Assembly: GCA_963696625.1 (NCBI GenBank)
Contig: CAVOKZ010000013.1
Span: 42,238 to 106,237 of the forward strand
Length of the DNA stretch: 64,000 nt
Source of the DNA: JAWVFN01 sp963696625
GTDB taxonomy: Bacteria > Actinomycetota > Thermoleophilia > Solirubrobacterales > 70-9
Reading direction: 5' to 3'
Part shown: positions 1 through 7,097 of the stretch, piece by piece
Layout of the letters: the number at the start of each line of letters is the position of its first letter
Numbering within the stretch: position 1 is the stretch's first letter
Position numbers and translations under genes: made by a program
Notes under the pieces: generated by a model
Told to the model about the DNA's origin: nothing
The model's input: only the letters and a program-made list of their open reading frames with translations
The model's database searches: none

Positions 1-123
1 CCTCCGGGATGTCGGCCGCGCCGCCTTGCTAAACGCGCTTCATGTCTGAGCGCGCTGGTGCCACCGCCGTGAGCTTGACGATCGCAGGCATCACCTTCCA
101 CGACGCGGAGCGGCGCCGATCGG

Positions 124-516
124 CTACCAGACCGCCACCGGCCTTGGATGGCGGTGGCGGCGGAGCCTCTTGTCCTTGGTGACGAGCTGCCAGCCGTGTT
201 CGACTGCCGTCGCATAGATCAGCCGGTCAGCCGGATCGTCGGGGAAGGACGACGGGAGCGCCGCCGCGGTATCCGCTATTGCGGGCGTTATCCCCATCGT
301 TCGGACGCCCTCCGCGAAGCCCTCGAGCCACGCGCGGGTGGGAAGCGAAGCCGTGAGCCGTTCCCTCCGGGCGAGCCAAGCAAGCTCGAACCAGGTAATT
401 GCGGAGACCGCGAGCTGATCGGCGTCGTCGAGCGCAGCGGCCGCCCGCTTGCTCAGGCGACCGGGGTCGGTCGACCACCAGACCAGGACGTGCGTATCCA
501 GCAGGATCGTGCTCAG
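124..516 (-). CDS. VapC-type PIN-domain ribonuclease toxin
   Basis: Small PIN-domain protein, 130 aa if read from the CTG that overlaps the antitoxin stop (CTGA). The four acidic residues expected of the Mg-dependent PIN active site are visible: D7 (LLDTHVL), E44 (WFELAW), D97 (DPADRL) and D115 (VTKDK). VapC toxins cleave tRNA or rRNA when free of antitoxin. It follows a Phd-type antitoxin gene in one operon. An ATG at 561 would add 15 residues and a 49-base overlap with the antitoxin. I prefer the CTG because PIN proteins normally begin just before the ILLDT strand. Family assignment is firm, the target RNA is unknown and the start is uncertain. Confidence 0.85.
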   Translation of the reverse strand: MSTILLDTHVLVWWSTDPGRLSKRAAAALDDADQLAVSAITWFELAWLARRERLTASLPTRAWLEGFAEGVRTMGITPAIADTAAALPSSFPDDPADRLIYATAVEHGWQLVTKDKRLRRHRHPRPVAVW

Positions 517-773
517 GACGGATCGCCGTCCTCGGCTTCTCCCTCCTCGATCACGTTCCATTTCGCGCCCGTGCTGAACAGCTCCTCTTCGTCAACGTTG
601 ATGGTCACAACGCCCGCGAACTTGCCCTTGAGATCCTGCGCACCGCGGGGAGGAACCAACCTGGCCACCGGCCGTCCCCGCTTGGTGATCTCGACCTCCT
701 CGCCCTTCGCCACCTGATCGAGCAGGGAGAGGATCTTCGCCTTCGCCTCTGTTGCGGTCAGAGTTATGGACAT
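513..773 (-). CDS. Phd/YefM-family antitoxin
   Basis: 86-aa protein with the N-terminal Phd/YefM DNA-binding pattern (TEAKAKILSLLDQVAKGEE, then EITKRGRPVARLVP) and an acidic C-terminal tail that would wrap the PIN toxin encoded next. Antitoxins of this family bind the toxin and repress their own operon. The ATG at 773 lies six bases after a perfect TATAAT, so the message is probably leaderless. The stop codon overlaps the presumed toxin start. Confidence 0.85.
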   Translation of the reverse strand: MSITLTATEAKAKILSLLDQVAKGEEVEITKRGRPVARLVPPRGAQDLKGKFAGVVTINVDEEELFSTGAKWNVIEEGEAEDGDPS

Positions 774-779
774 GCGGTC

Positions 780-785
780 ATTATA
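780..785 (-). promoter_or_regulatory. -10 box (TATAAT) of a leaderless toxin-antitoxin operon
   Basis: A perfect TATAAT on the minus strand ends six bases before the antitoxin ATG at 773, so transcription would begin at or within a base or two of the start codon. No good -35 hexamer is visible 17 bases upstream (GGTCGC). Leaderless messages are common in actinobacteria. That this one is leaderless is inference. Confidence 0.55.
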
Positions 786-849
786 CCGGTCATCAAACCC
801 CGGCGACCCTGCACCTTGGGGTCCCTTTCGGCCCCCTCCCGGGCGGAAC

Positions 850-942
850 GAGCACGCCGGCGTCGGTGAGCTCCTGGGTGTAGTCGGCCGCGGTGTATTG
901 GCTTCCGCGGTCGGAGTGATGGACCAGCTCGACGCCGGACGC
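850..942 (-). mobile_element. IS3-family transposase remnant (DDE domain fragment)
   Basis: About 30 codons match the rve/DDE core of IS3-family OrfB: LVHHSDRGSQYTAADYTQEL, including the second catalytic Asp in HSDRG. Nothing recognisable of the rest of the transposase or of terminal inverted repeats is seen. The fragment is followed by unrelated codons and abuts the left end of the duplicated plsC segment, so it marks a rearrangement boundary. Confidence 0.6.
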
Positions 943-1384
943 CAGGTCTAACCCACGCGCTCGCGTTCGGCCGCCTTGGCCCGCTCGGCGCGGCGGGCGT
1001 CCTGCGCCGCGGCCTTCGCCTCGTAGATCGCCAGGGTCTTGGCCGGGTGGCGGCCGGCGACGGCCTGTGGGGCAATCACGCGGATCTCGTCCAGCAGCCG
1101 CTGCGAGAGCGCGGCCGCCTCCTCGCCGGGATCGGTCTGCCCCGACGCCGGTTCGAAGAAGCGCAGCTTGACCTTCGGCCGCTTCGGGAAACGCGCGAAG
1201 TCGGGCGTGCCCGTGTGCGCGACGCAGACGATCTTTGCCTCCGGAACCTCGAGGGCGAGACGGCCGATGCCGCTGCGCGCCCGCAGCTTGCGCCCGGCCG
1301 AGATCGTGCCCTCGGGGAAGACGCCGATGCAGCGGCCCTCGCGCAGGGCGGCGATCGCGTTGCCCAGAGCATTTGCGTCGCCCG
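933..1384. repeat. 452-bp perfect direct repeat, copy 1
   Basis: Identical base for base to 3898-4349 (offset 2965), same orientation. It contains the 3' part of plsC plus about 15 bases beyond its stop. The left edge abuts the IS3 scrap; the right edge abuts a 17-bp copy of a tRNA-Arg anticodon arm. Perfect identity means a recent duplication or an assembly artefact. Confidence 0.9.
948..1384 (-). pseudogene. truncated duplicate of plsC (acyltransferase 3' part)
   Basis: Encodes only the C-terminal 145 or so residues of the acyltransferase found complete at 3913-4647, beginning at GDANALGNAIA. It retains the FPEGT motif but lacks the catalytic HX4D motif, so it cannot be an active acyltransferase. 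Upstream, on the minus strand, the sequence switches abruptly to a tRNA-Arg-like 17-mer and then to the end of a toxin gene. Confidence 0.85.
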
Positions 1385-1398
1385 GTTTCGTAGACCGG
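1382..1398 (-). other. tRNA-Arg anticodon-arm copy, candidate attachment-site scar
   Basis: The 17 bases CCGGTTTCGTAGACCGG are identical to 4682-4698, the anticodon stem-loop of the complete tRNA-Arg(ACG) gene. Tyrosine recombinases often cross over in tRNA anticodon or T arms. A stray arm 3.3 kb from the gene, at the edge of a patch with restriction and toxin genes, fits an att core. No integrase is visible in the window, so this is inference. Confidence 0.5.
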
Positions 1399-1713
1399 GC
1401 AGGTGACCACGATCTCTGCTTCCTCAACCGCGGCCGGTCGGTCAACGGGCTCCCCGGAGGCGATCGCGTCCCAGAACTCGGCCCGGGCGACCTCGAGCTG
1501 GTCTCGCAGGAGCGCGCCGAAGCGGCCCGGGCTGACGGTCGCGGAGCGATCGTGGGAGATGTGGGTCTGGAGGATGCGCCCGTCCGCTAGCTGCTTCTCG
1601 AAGAAGACGTGGCGCTGGCGCCTTCCGCCGCGCTCCCCCGGCGAGATCCGCCGCCAGCCATCGGCGTCGAGGAAGGCCTCGACATCGCCCCAGCTGGGCG
1701 ATGCCTTGGTCAT
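1399..1713 (-). CDS. HicA-like type II toxin, C-terminus replaced
   Basis: The first 95 or so residues (DVEAFLDADGWRRI, then HVFFEKQLADGRILQTHISHD) resemble HicA-like mRNA-interferase folds that sit after a HicB/Phd-type antitoxin. The ATG at 1713 overlaps the antitoxin stop (ATGA). The reading frame does not stop at the natural end. At about 1398 it enters the tRNA-arm copy and then out-of-frame plsC sequence, running open to 793. The native C-terminus therefore seems to have been lost at the recombination junction. Activity is doubtful and the family call is moderate. Confidence 0.55.
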
Positions 1714-2183
1714 GCAGGCTGGGCGGCCTCCGGCTCGACGCCGGGCGCCGGCGAGAGGAAGAGGCGCGAGCGCTCCTCGGGGGGCGTGAGCGCGACCTTG
1801 AGCAGCCAGGCGAACTGGCCGCGCCGCTCGGTCTGCATGTAGAAGTCGAGGCGGTCGAGGTACTCCTCGGCCTGCTGCTCGGCGAGCTCGACCAGTTCCC
1901 CGACTGCCTCCTCATACGTCGCACCGCCGGCGACGAGGTTCAGCTCCGGGAGACGGACCACGAACTCCCCTTCTGAGACGCTCACCTTCGGCTCGAAACG
2001 AAAACCCTCGAGCAGAAGCTCCAGGTCCGCCACCGAGACGAGCACCGCCTGTTCCTTGCCCCGGTGGCGGTCGATCAGCTGCAGGCGATGGCGGTGAACG
2101 GCTTGGTCCATGAGTTCGGACAACTGGGCCTTCGCCTGGGCGAAAGCCTGCGGCGCGAGCGGGGTGGTCAATCCTGATTCCAC
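1710..2183 (-). CDS. antitoxin with Phd-like N-terminus and HicB-like C-terminus
   Basis: 157 aa, GTG start. Residues about 13-60 look like a Phd/YefM fold (AKAQLSELMDQAVHRHRLQL, then EQAVLVSVADLELLL). Residues about 65-110 look like the HicB partial RNase-H fold (VRLPELNLVAGGATYEEAV). A hydrophilic C-terminal extension follows. It precedes a HicA-like toxin with an ATGA overlap. The fused architecture suggests the antitoxin both binds the operator and caps the toxin. Three 9-bp tandem repeats just upstream could be its operator. Confidence 0.65.
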   Translation of the reverse strand: MESGLTTPLAPQAFAQAKAQLSELMDQAVHRHRLQLIDRHRGKEQAVLVSVADLELLLEGFRFEPKVSVSEGEFVVRLPELNLVAGGATYEEAVGELVELAEQQAEEYLDRLDFYMQTERRGQFAWLLKVALTPPEERSRLFLSPAPGVEPEAAQPA

Positions 2184-2201
2184 GGTTGAATCGTAGCTTA
2201 G

Positions 2202-2228
2202 TTAGTCAAATTGGTCAAGTTGGTCAAT
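2202..2228 (-). promoter_or_regulatory. three tandem 9-bp repeats upstream of antitoxin (candidate operator/promoter)
   Basis: On the plus strand the units read TTAGTCAAA, TTGGTCAAG and TTGGTCAAT, exactly end to end, filling most of the gap between the Mrr stop (2229) and the antitoxin GTG (2183). On the minus strand they give TTGACC/TTGACT hexamers suited to a -35 element. Iterated half-sites of this kind are typical of antitoxin autoregulation. Confidence 0.45.
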
Positions 2229-3167
2229 CTAGGAGCTTTCCTCAGCAAGGAAGTAGTCCTGATCGATCGCCTTCAGGTCATACGTCTGCCGGGTTGTGAC
2301 GCCCACCCCGTGATCCATCATCAGGTCGGCGAGCTGCTGGCCGTCGATCAGGACGACGTTGTCCGCGATCGACCTGACGTAGTCCAGCGCGTCCGGCGTG
2401 AAGGTCGCCGTCGTCATGAAGACCCCCTTCGCCACCTGCTTGCCGTGGAGCGCCCCGACGAACCCCTGTACCTCCGGGCGCCCGACCCGCCACTCCGCGT
2501 ATCGCTTCGCCTGGACATAGATCTTGTCGAGACCGAGCCGGTCTTCTCGGATGACGCCATCAACTCCCTCGTCCCCCGAGCGACCGAGACGCTGCGCGGC
2601 GTCTTCCCGATCACCCCCGTATCCAATCGCGACGAGGACATCGAGGACCAGGGCCTCGAAGAACTCGGGCGTCTGGGACTTCACGCTCTCGAGAAGCTCC
2701 GCCCGGAGTGCCGAGCGCAGCTGGGCGCGGGCTCGCTCCATCAGCTCCTCGGGTGTCTCGCTCTCGGTATCCGGTCGCTGGGCCTCGTCGGCCGAATCGC
2801 CCCCGGCCGCTGGCTCTTCCCGCGGCCTGGCCCCTCGGAACGCGACGAACTCTGGGTACTGACTCAGGTACTCGTTGTTCACCGGGCGGTCAGTGCCGAT
2901 CGCCTCCAGCCCACGGTCGGTGATTCGGTAGATGCCCCGTGACGGTCGCTCGAGCAACCCCGCTCGAACGAGGTACGTCAACGCCCAACCCACCCGGCTG
3001 GAGAACACGGTCTGACGACCGCTGGGGAGCATCCGCGTGAGCTCGTCGTCAGCCAGCTTGAAGTGCTCGGCGAGGACCTCCTGGATGTGTTTCTTGCGGT
3101 GCTCGGAACGATCCGCGCAGACCTCCAGCGCCGGGGCCATCACCGCCTGATACTCCGGAATCGCCAT
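2229..3167 (-). CDS. mrr: Mrr-family type IV restriction endonuclease
   Basis: 312 aa. Residues 1-95 form the Mrr N-terminal winged-helix region (ending YRITDRGLEAIG). A charged linker occupies about 110-150. The C-terminal Mrr_cat domain has the PD-(D/E)xK-like core: GDEGVDGVIREDRLGLDKIY followed by VQAKRY (the QxK motif), then RPEVQGFVGALHGKQVAKG. Enzymes of this family cut methylated foreign DNA. The neighbours are a toxin-antitoxin pair and a tRNA gene, consistent with a small defence cargo region. ATG start; full length for the family. Confidence 0.9.
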   Translation of the reverse strand: MAIPEYQAVMAPALEVCADRSEHRKKHIQEVLAEHFKLADDELTRMLPSGRQTVFSSRVGWALTYLVRAGLLERPSRGIYRITDRGLEAIGTDRPVNNEYLSQYPEFVAFRGARPREEPAAGGDSADEAQRPDTESETPEELMERARAQLRSALRAELLESVKSQTPEFFEALVLDVLVAIGYGGDREDAAQRLGRSGDEGVDGVIREDRLGLDKIYVQAKRYAEWRVGRPEVQGFVGALHGKQVAKGVFMTTATFTPDALDYVRSIADNVVLIDGQQLADLMMDHGVGVTTRQTYDLKAIDQDYFLAEESS

Positions 3168-3273
3168 CGAGCCGAACGCTATCGGGAGTCAGGCCAAGCC
3201 GGGCTGGTTCCCACCCATTGCGAAACCTTCCGGCCTGCGTCAACCTCCGCAGCGGTGAGCGGCGCTGACCGGC

Positions 3274-3795
3274 AACGCGCGGGTATGCCTCGCCAACCCG
3301 ACGCTGTTCCTGAGCTCGACCGGCGCCGAGCGCAACCCCGAGCCGGCGCCCCGCGGTCAAGCTCGCGTGCGCGGTCCGAAGGCGGGAAGACTGGTGCGCT
3401 TCCTGGCCGATGTCTGGCCCCCGTATGGAGTCGGAGAGCTCGCCGCGGTCGCCGGGCTTGCGCCTGGCTACGTCTTGCGGCGCCGTTCGCCGTCACGGAG
3501 TCGTTTGCCGCGGTCCACCTCGCGCCGGTCGCGGCACCGGCGTTGCTCCTCCTCTACTGCGAGGACGCCGCATCGATCGCCGATGCTCTCGGTTTCCTCC
3601 CGCGGACCGCGGTGGGAACGTCGCCTTGCTGACGCCGTTCGACTCCGTCGCCTGGCTCCGCACGAACGAGGCGGACGGACTCCGCTATGTAGCCGCGTCG
3701 CAGGTTGCCTTCGACTGCCTCACCGGCACCGGACGTATGCCCAACGAGGGCGAAGCGTTGCTCACCTGGATGGTGGAAAACGAGGAGCGCCGGCG
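3274..3795 (+). pseudogene. frameshifted winged-helix regulator (AbiEi-like) remnant
   Basis: Three different reading frames in succession carry parts of one protein. The first (3274-3480) has NPTLFLSSTGAERNPEP and a helix-turn-helix-like LADVWPPYGVGELAAVAGL. The second (about 3485-3610) has VTESFAAVHLAPVAAPALL. The third (about 3620-3795) has NVALLTPFDSVAW and VAFDCLTGTGRMPNEGEAL. From memory of the family, about 60 residues are also missing between the first two parts. Intact relatives are actinobacterial regulators with an AbiEi-like arrangement; that name is tentative. The gene is clearly dead as read. Confidence 0.6.
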
Positions 3796-3897
3796 CCTCG
3801 CTCGGCGATGCACGCTCGGCGAGCGAGGGGCAATGAGGGGCGCCCGCACCGGATCGGACCCAGGTCGGCAACTCGACCCGCGCGACGTCGAGTCCCG

Positions 3898-4349
3898 CGC
3901 CGGACGCCAGGTCTAACCCACGCGCTCGCGTTCGGCCGCCTTGGCCCGCTCGGCGCGGCGGGCGTCCTGCGCCGCGGCCTTCGCCTCGTAGATCGCCAGG
4001 GTCTTGGCCGGGTGGCGGCCGGCGACGGCCTGTGGGGCAATCACGCGGATCTCGTCCAGCAGCCGCTGCGAGAGCGCGGCCGCCTCCTCGCCGGGATCGG
4101 TCTGCCCCGACGCCGGTTCGAAGAAGCGCAGCTTGACCTTCGGCCGCTTCGGGAAACGCGCGAAGTCGGGCGTGCCCGTGTGCGCGACGCAGACGATCTT
4201 TGCCTCCGGAACCTCGAGGGCGAGACGGCCGATGCCGCTGCGCGCCCGCAGCTTGCGCCCGGCCGAGATCGTGCCCTCGGGGAAGACGCCGATGCAGCGG
4301 CCCTCGCGCAGGGCGGCGATCGCGTTGCCCAGAGCATTTGCGTCGCCCG
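3898..4349. repeat. 452-bp perfect direct repeat, copy 2
   Basis: Second copy of the segment at 933-1384. Here it is the natural 3' part of the complete plsC gene, so this is the parental copy. Confidence 0.9.
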
Positions 4350-4647
4350 CCGCCCGCTCAACCGAGATCTGCCCCATGCCGTTGAGGACCCGCCCGAGCC
4401 CGGGCTTCTTCCAGAGGTCGGATTTGGCGAGCGCGCGGATCTGCCGGCGCCGGCGGGCCGCCATGCCGATGAAGAGCGGGTCGGTCTGCGAGTCGTGGTT
4501 GGCGACGATCAGCACCGGCCCCGAGCGCGGCAGGACCTCGAGGCCCTCGACCTCCATCGAGCTCCACCAGCGCATCGGGGAGCAGATAGCCATGGCCACG
4601 CGGTATGTCTTGGTGAACGGCTCGGGCGTGACGGTGGGTTCGGTCAA
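3913..4647 (-). CDS. plsC: 1-acyl-sn-glycerol-3-phosphate acyltransferase (PlsC family)
   Basis: Transfers an acyl chain to lysophosphatidate in phospholipid synthesis; membrane-associated. The HX4D catalytic motif is NHDSQTDP, the substrate-binding motif is FPEGT, and both lie at the usual spacing. The start is uncertain. A TTG at 4647 directly follows the tRNA-Arg gene; a GTG at 4599 and an ATG at 4593 are also possible, but the family normally has 15-20 residues before MRWWSSMEVEG, which favours the TTG. The last 145 codons are duplicated at 948-1384. It may be transcribed together with the tRNA upstream. Confidence 0.85.
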   Translation of the reverse strand: MTEPTVTPEPFTKTYRVAMAICSPMRWWSSMEVEGLEVLPRSGPVLIVANHDSQTDPLFIGMAARRRRQIRALAKSDLWKKPGLGRVLNGMGQISVERAAGDANALGNAIAALREGRCIGVFPEGTISAGRKLRARSGIGRLALEVPEAKIVCVAHTGTPDFARFPKRPKVKLRFFEPASGQTDPGEEAAALSQRLLDEIRVIAPQAVAGRHPAKTLAIYEAKAAAQDARRAERAKAAERERVG

Positions 4648-4651
4648 AGAG

Positions 4652-4727
<76 letters not shown>

Positions 4728-4748
4728 GGTGGGCTAGGTTAGCGACGC

Positions 4749-5717
4749 GTGGCCCGGCTTCTCCTCGCCCCCGACTCGTTCAAAGGGACCTTCGACGCCT
4801 TCGAAGTCGCCGAAGCGATGGCGGCCGGAGTCGAGGCGGAGGGGGCCCGGGCCGATCGCTGCCCGGTCGCCGACGGCGGCGAAGGAACCGCCGCCGTGCT
4901 GCTCGGCGCCGCGGGCGGCGAGTGGCGCGCGGCCACCGTCCCCGGACCGCTCGGCGACCCGGTCGAGGCGGCGTTCGGGCTGCTCGACGGCGGCGAGACC
5001 GCGGTCATCGACACGGCGGCGGCCTCGGGCTTGACCCTCGTCGCCGAGGACGATCGCGACGCCGAGGCCGCGAGCACCGGCGGCACCGGCGGGCTGATCG
5101 CGGCGGCGATCGAGGCCGGCGCGACCCGCATCCTGGTCGGCGCCGGCGGCAGCGCCACGACCGACGGCGGCGCCGGCGCGATCGAGGCGCTCGAGCAGCG
5201 CGGTGGGCTCGGCGGCGCGAGCGTCGAGGTGCTCTGCGACGCGACCACGCCGTTCGAGCGGGCGGCCGCCGTCTTCGCTCCCCAGAAGGGCGCCGGGCGC
5301 GAGGCCGTCGAGCGGCTCGGGAGGCGGCTCGAGCAGCTCGCGGCCGAGCTGCCCCGCGACCCGCGCGGCGTGCCGATGAGCGGCGCGGCCGGGGGGCTGG
5401 CCGGCGGCCTCTGGGCCCGGTTCGGCGCCGAGCTGCGTCCGGGTGCCTCCTTCGTCCTCGACCGGCTCGGCTTCGGCGAGCGCCTCGAGGCGGCCGACAC
5501 CGTGATCGCCGGCGAAGGGCGCTTTGACCGCCAGAGCCTCGGGGGCAAGGTCGTCGGCGAGATCGCGCGGCGCGCGGCCGGCGCCGGCCGCCCGTTTCAC
5601 CTCGTCGCCGGCGAGGTCAAGATCGACCACGTGCTCAAGCACCGGCTCGGCGCCGCGTCGGTCGCGGTCGCGACCACGCTCGAGGAGATCGAGGCGGCCG
5701 CGAGGCGCATCGCCTGA
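4749..5717 (+). CDS. glycerate kinase
   Basis: PF02595-type glycerate kinase that phosphorylates glycerate from glyoxylate or serine metabolism. The N-terminus APDSFKGTFDAFEVAEAM is diagnostic. VADGGEGTA and VGAGGSATTDGGAG follow, then VIAGEGRFDRQSLGGKV near the C-terminus. It has 322 aa, shorter than the usual 370-380 residues. GTG start at 4749. It stands divergent from the tRNA and plsC, with only a few bases between them. Confidence 0.9.
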   Translation: MARLLLAPDSFKGTFDAFEVAEAMAAGVEAEGARADRCPVADGGEGTAAVLLGAAGGEWRAATVPGPLGDPVEAAFGLLDGGETAVIDTAAASGLTLVAEDDRDAEAASTGGTGGLIAAAIEAGATRILVGAGGSATTDGGAGAIEALEQRGGLGGASVEVLCDATTPFERAAAVFAPQKGAGREAVERLGRRLEQLAAELPRDPRGVPMSGAAGGLAGGLWARFGAELRPGASFVLDRLGFGERLEAADTVIAGEGRFDRQSLGGKVVGEIARRAAGAGRPFHLVAGEVKIDHVLKHRLGAASVAVATTLEEIEAAARRIA

Positions 5718-5738
5718 CCTTCGGGTTAGGGTCCGCGC

Positions 5739-6312
5739 GTGAGCGGAGGAGGCTGGATCGAGCTCGACCGTCCGCGGGTGCCGCCGGGCAAGGGGCGGCA
5801 GCTCGGCCTGTTCGCGCGGGTGATGGCGCCGGTCGTGCGCCGTCAGAGCAAGGGCCGCACGGTCAACATCTTCTCCACCCTCGGCCGCAACAAGCGCTTC
5901 TTCCGGCCCTGGCTGATGTTCGCCGCCCGGCTGATGCCGCGCGGCACCCTGCCCCGCGACGAGACCGAGCTGGTAATCCTGCGGACCTCGATCAACTGCC
6001 GCGCCCGCTACGAGTGGGAGCAGCACCAGTCGATCGCCCGCCGCGCCGGTCTCACCGATGCCGACGTCGAGCGGGTCAAGGAAGGGCACGTCGCCGAAGG
6101 CTGGAGCGATCGGCGCGCCGCGATCCTCGCCGCCGTCGACGATCTGCACGGCGAGCGCTTCCTCTCCGACGCGACCTGGGAGCGGGCCGCCGCCCACCTC
6201 TCGCCCGAGCAGATGCTCGAGCTTCTGCATGCTCACCGGCCACTACGAGATGCTGGCGATGACCCTCAACAGCGCCGGGGTCCAGGTCGAGGACCCGCTG
6301 CTGAACAGATGA
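5739..6312 (+). CDS. carboxymuconolactone decarboxylase (CMD/AhpD)-family protein, frameshifted
   Basis: Reads as a CMD-family protein from GTG 5739 to about residue 161 (TELVILRTSINCRARYEWE, then SPEQMLEL). The expected C-terminal motif CMLTGHYEMLAMTLNSAGV continues only in the +1 frame and stops at 6312. One extra base near 6222-6226 explains this. Without correction the frame runs to 6341 with unrelated residues. CMD proteins are decarboxylases or peroxidase-like enzymes, and this one has no typical CxxC pair. The function is not predictable beyond the family. Confidence 0.8.
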
Positions 6313-6320
6313 AGCGAATC

Positions 6321-6358
6321 AGTCCGAAAGAGCGTCGCTAGTCCGAAAGAGCGTCGCT
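6321..6358 (+). repeat. 19-bp perfect tandem duplication
   Basis: AGTCCGAAAGAGCGTCGCT occurs twice with no spacer, immediately before the operator-like region of the AbrB/VapC module. Confidence 0.9.
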
Positions 6359-6361
6359 ATT

Positions 6362-6383
6362 CTTACTTAGCCCATAAAGTAAG
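6362..6383 (+). promoter_or_regulatory. inverted repeat upstream of AbrB-type antitoxin (candidate operator)
   Basis: CTTACTT and AAGTAAG form a perfect 7-bp inverted repeat 13 bases before the antitoxin ATG and overlap the ribosome-binding stretch AAGGAG. Toxin-antitoxin operons are commonly autorepressed at such sites. Confidence 0.5.
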
Positions 6384-6396
6384 GAGAGCGAAACTG

Positions 6397-6645
6397 ATGG
6401 ACGCGCGCGCAAGACTCACGTCGAAGGGCCAGGTGACACTTCCAAAGAGCGTCCGCGAGGCCCTCGAGCTGAACGAGGGCGATGAGCTGCTGTTCCGGGT
6501 CCAGCGCTCGCGGGCGCTGGTGGCCAAGACTCCGGACTTCCTCGAGCAAAAGGGGACGGTGTCGGTGCCGGCCTCGAAGCGAGGCACCCCCTGGGATGAG
6601 GTGCTCGCACGCACCCGCAGGGAGCGGGCACGTCGGCGCCGCTGA
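6397..6645 (+). CDS. AbrB/SpoVT-fold antitoxin (VapB)
   Basis: 82-aa swapped-hairpin AbrB protein. The N-terminus ARLTSKGQVTLPKSVREAL and then GDELLFRV is the classic DNA-binding motif. The C-terminus is basic (RTRRERARRRR), which is where the toxin usually binds. It is followed directly by a PIN toxin whose CTG start overlaps this stop. ATG start with AAGGAG about 10 bases upstream. Confidence 0.88.
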   Translation: MDARARLTSKGQVTLPKSVREALELNEGDELLFRVQRSRALVAKTPDFLEQKGTVSVPASKRGTPWDEVLARTRRERARRRR

Positions 6646-7034
6646 CCGCGTTCCTCGACACCAACGTTCTCATCCGCCACCTCACCGGCGATCCACCCAA
6701 GCTGGCCGCGCGCGCGACTGCTTCGCTGGCCTCCCCGGAGCACCTCCTGCTCACCGATCTGGTGCTGGCGGAGTGCGTTTACGTGCTCGAGTCGTTCTAC
6801 GAGGCGGAGCCTCCGCGCGTCGCCGAACTGATGCGAGCTGCCATATCCCTGCCCGCGATCGAGACAATCGACGCGGCAACGCTGCTTCGCGCGCTTGAGA
6901 TCTATGAGCTTGATCGCCTCGACTTCGCCGAGGCATATCTCGTCGCCCAGGCCGAGGCGACGGGCATCGGCGAGGTCCTGTCTTTCGATCGGAGTATCGA
7001 CCGAATCGAGAGCGTCACCCGGCGCGAGCCCTGA
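6642..7034 (+). CDS. VapC-type PIN-domain ribonuclease toxin
   Basis: 130 aa when read from the CTG at 6642 that overlaps the antitoxin TGA. Active-site acidic residues are D6 (FLDTNVL), E44 (VLAECVY), D94 (RLDFAEAY) and D116 (SFDRSID). No ATG, GTG or TTG lies in frame before the essential FLDTN strand. The next in-frame start (6762) would remove two catalytic residues, so the CTG start is strongly favoured. Confidence 0.88.
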   Translation: MTAFLDTNVLIRHLTGDPPKLAARATASLASPEHLLLTDLVLAECVYVLESFYEAEPPRVAELMRAAISLPAIETIDAATLLRALEIYELDRLDFAEAYLVAQAEATGIGEVLSFDRSIDRIESVTRREP

Positions 7035-7040
7035 GCGGAA

Positions 7041-7097
7041 CGAACGGGAACAAACGGGACAAACGGGGTCAGGAACAAACGGGGTCAGACCCCTTTG
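7041..7097. repeat. tandem AACAAACGGG units ending in the GGGGTCAGACCCC hairpin
   Basis: Imperfect units (GAACGGGAACAAACGGGAC, then AAACGGGGTCAGGAACAAAC) lead into GGGGTCAGACCCCTTT at 7081-7096. The hairpin lies between two convergent genes and contains the stop codon of the BrkB-family gene, so its right part is coding. It may serve as a shared terminator. Confidence 0.7.

Noticed and set aside
1..123. Possible gene end at the left edge
   Set aside because: All frames are short or stop early, and no family is recognisable; I see nothing supportable in these bases.
4734..6236. A 500-codon minus-strand frame opposite glycerate kinase and the CMD gene
   Set aside because: Composition is that of an antisense shadow in GC-rich DNA, with no motif; the plus-strand genes have clear family signatures.
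7041..7097. Tandem AACAAACGGG units as an origin or CRISPR
   Set aside because: Only a few short degenerate units; no DnaA boxes, spacers or cas genes.
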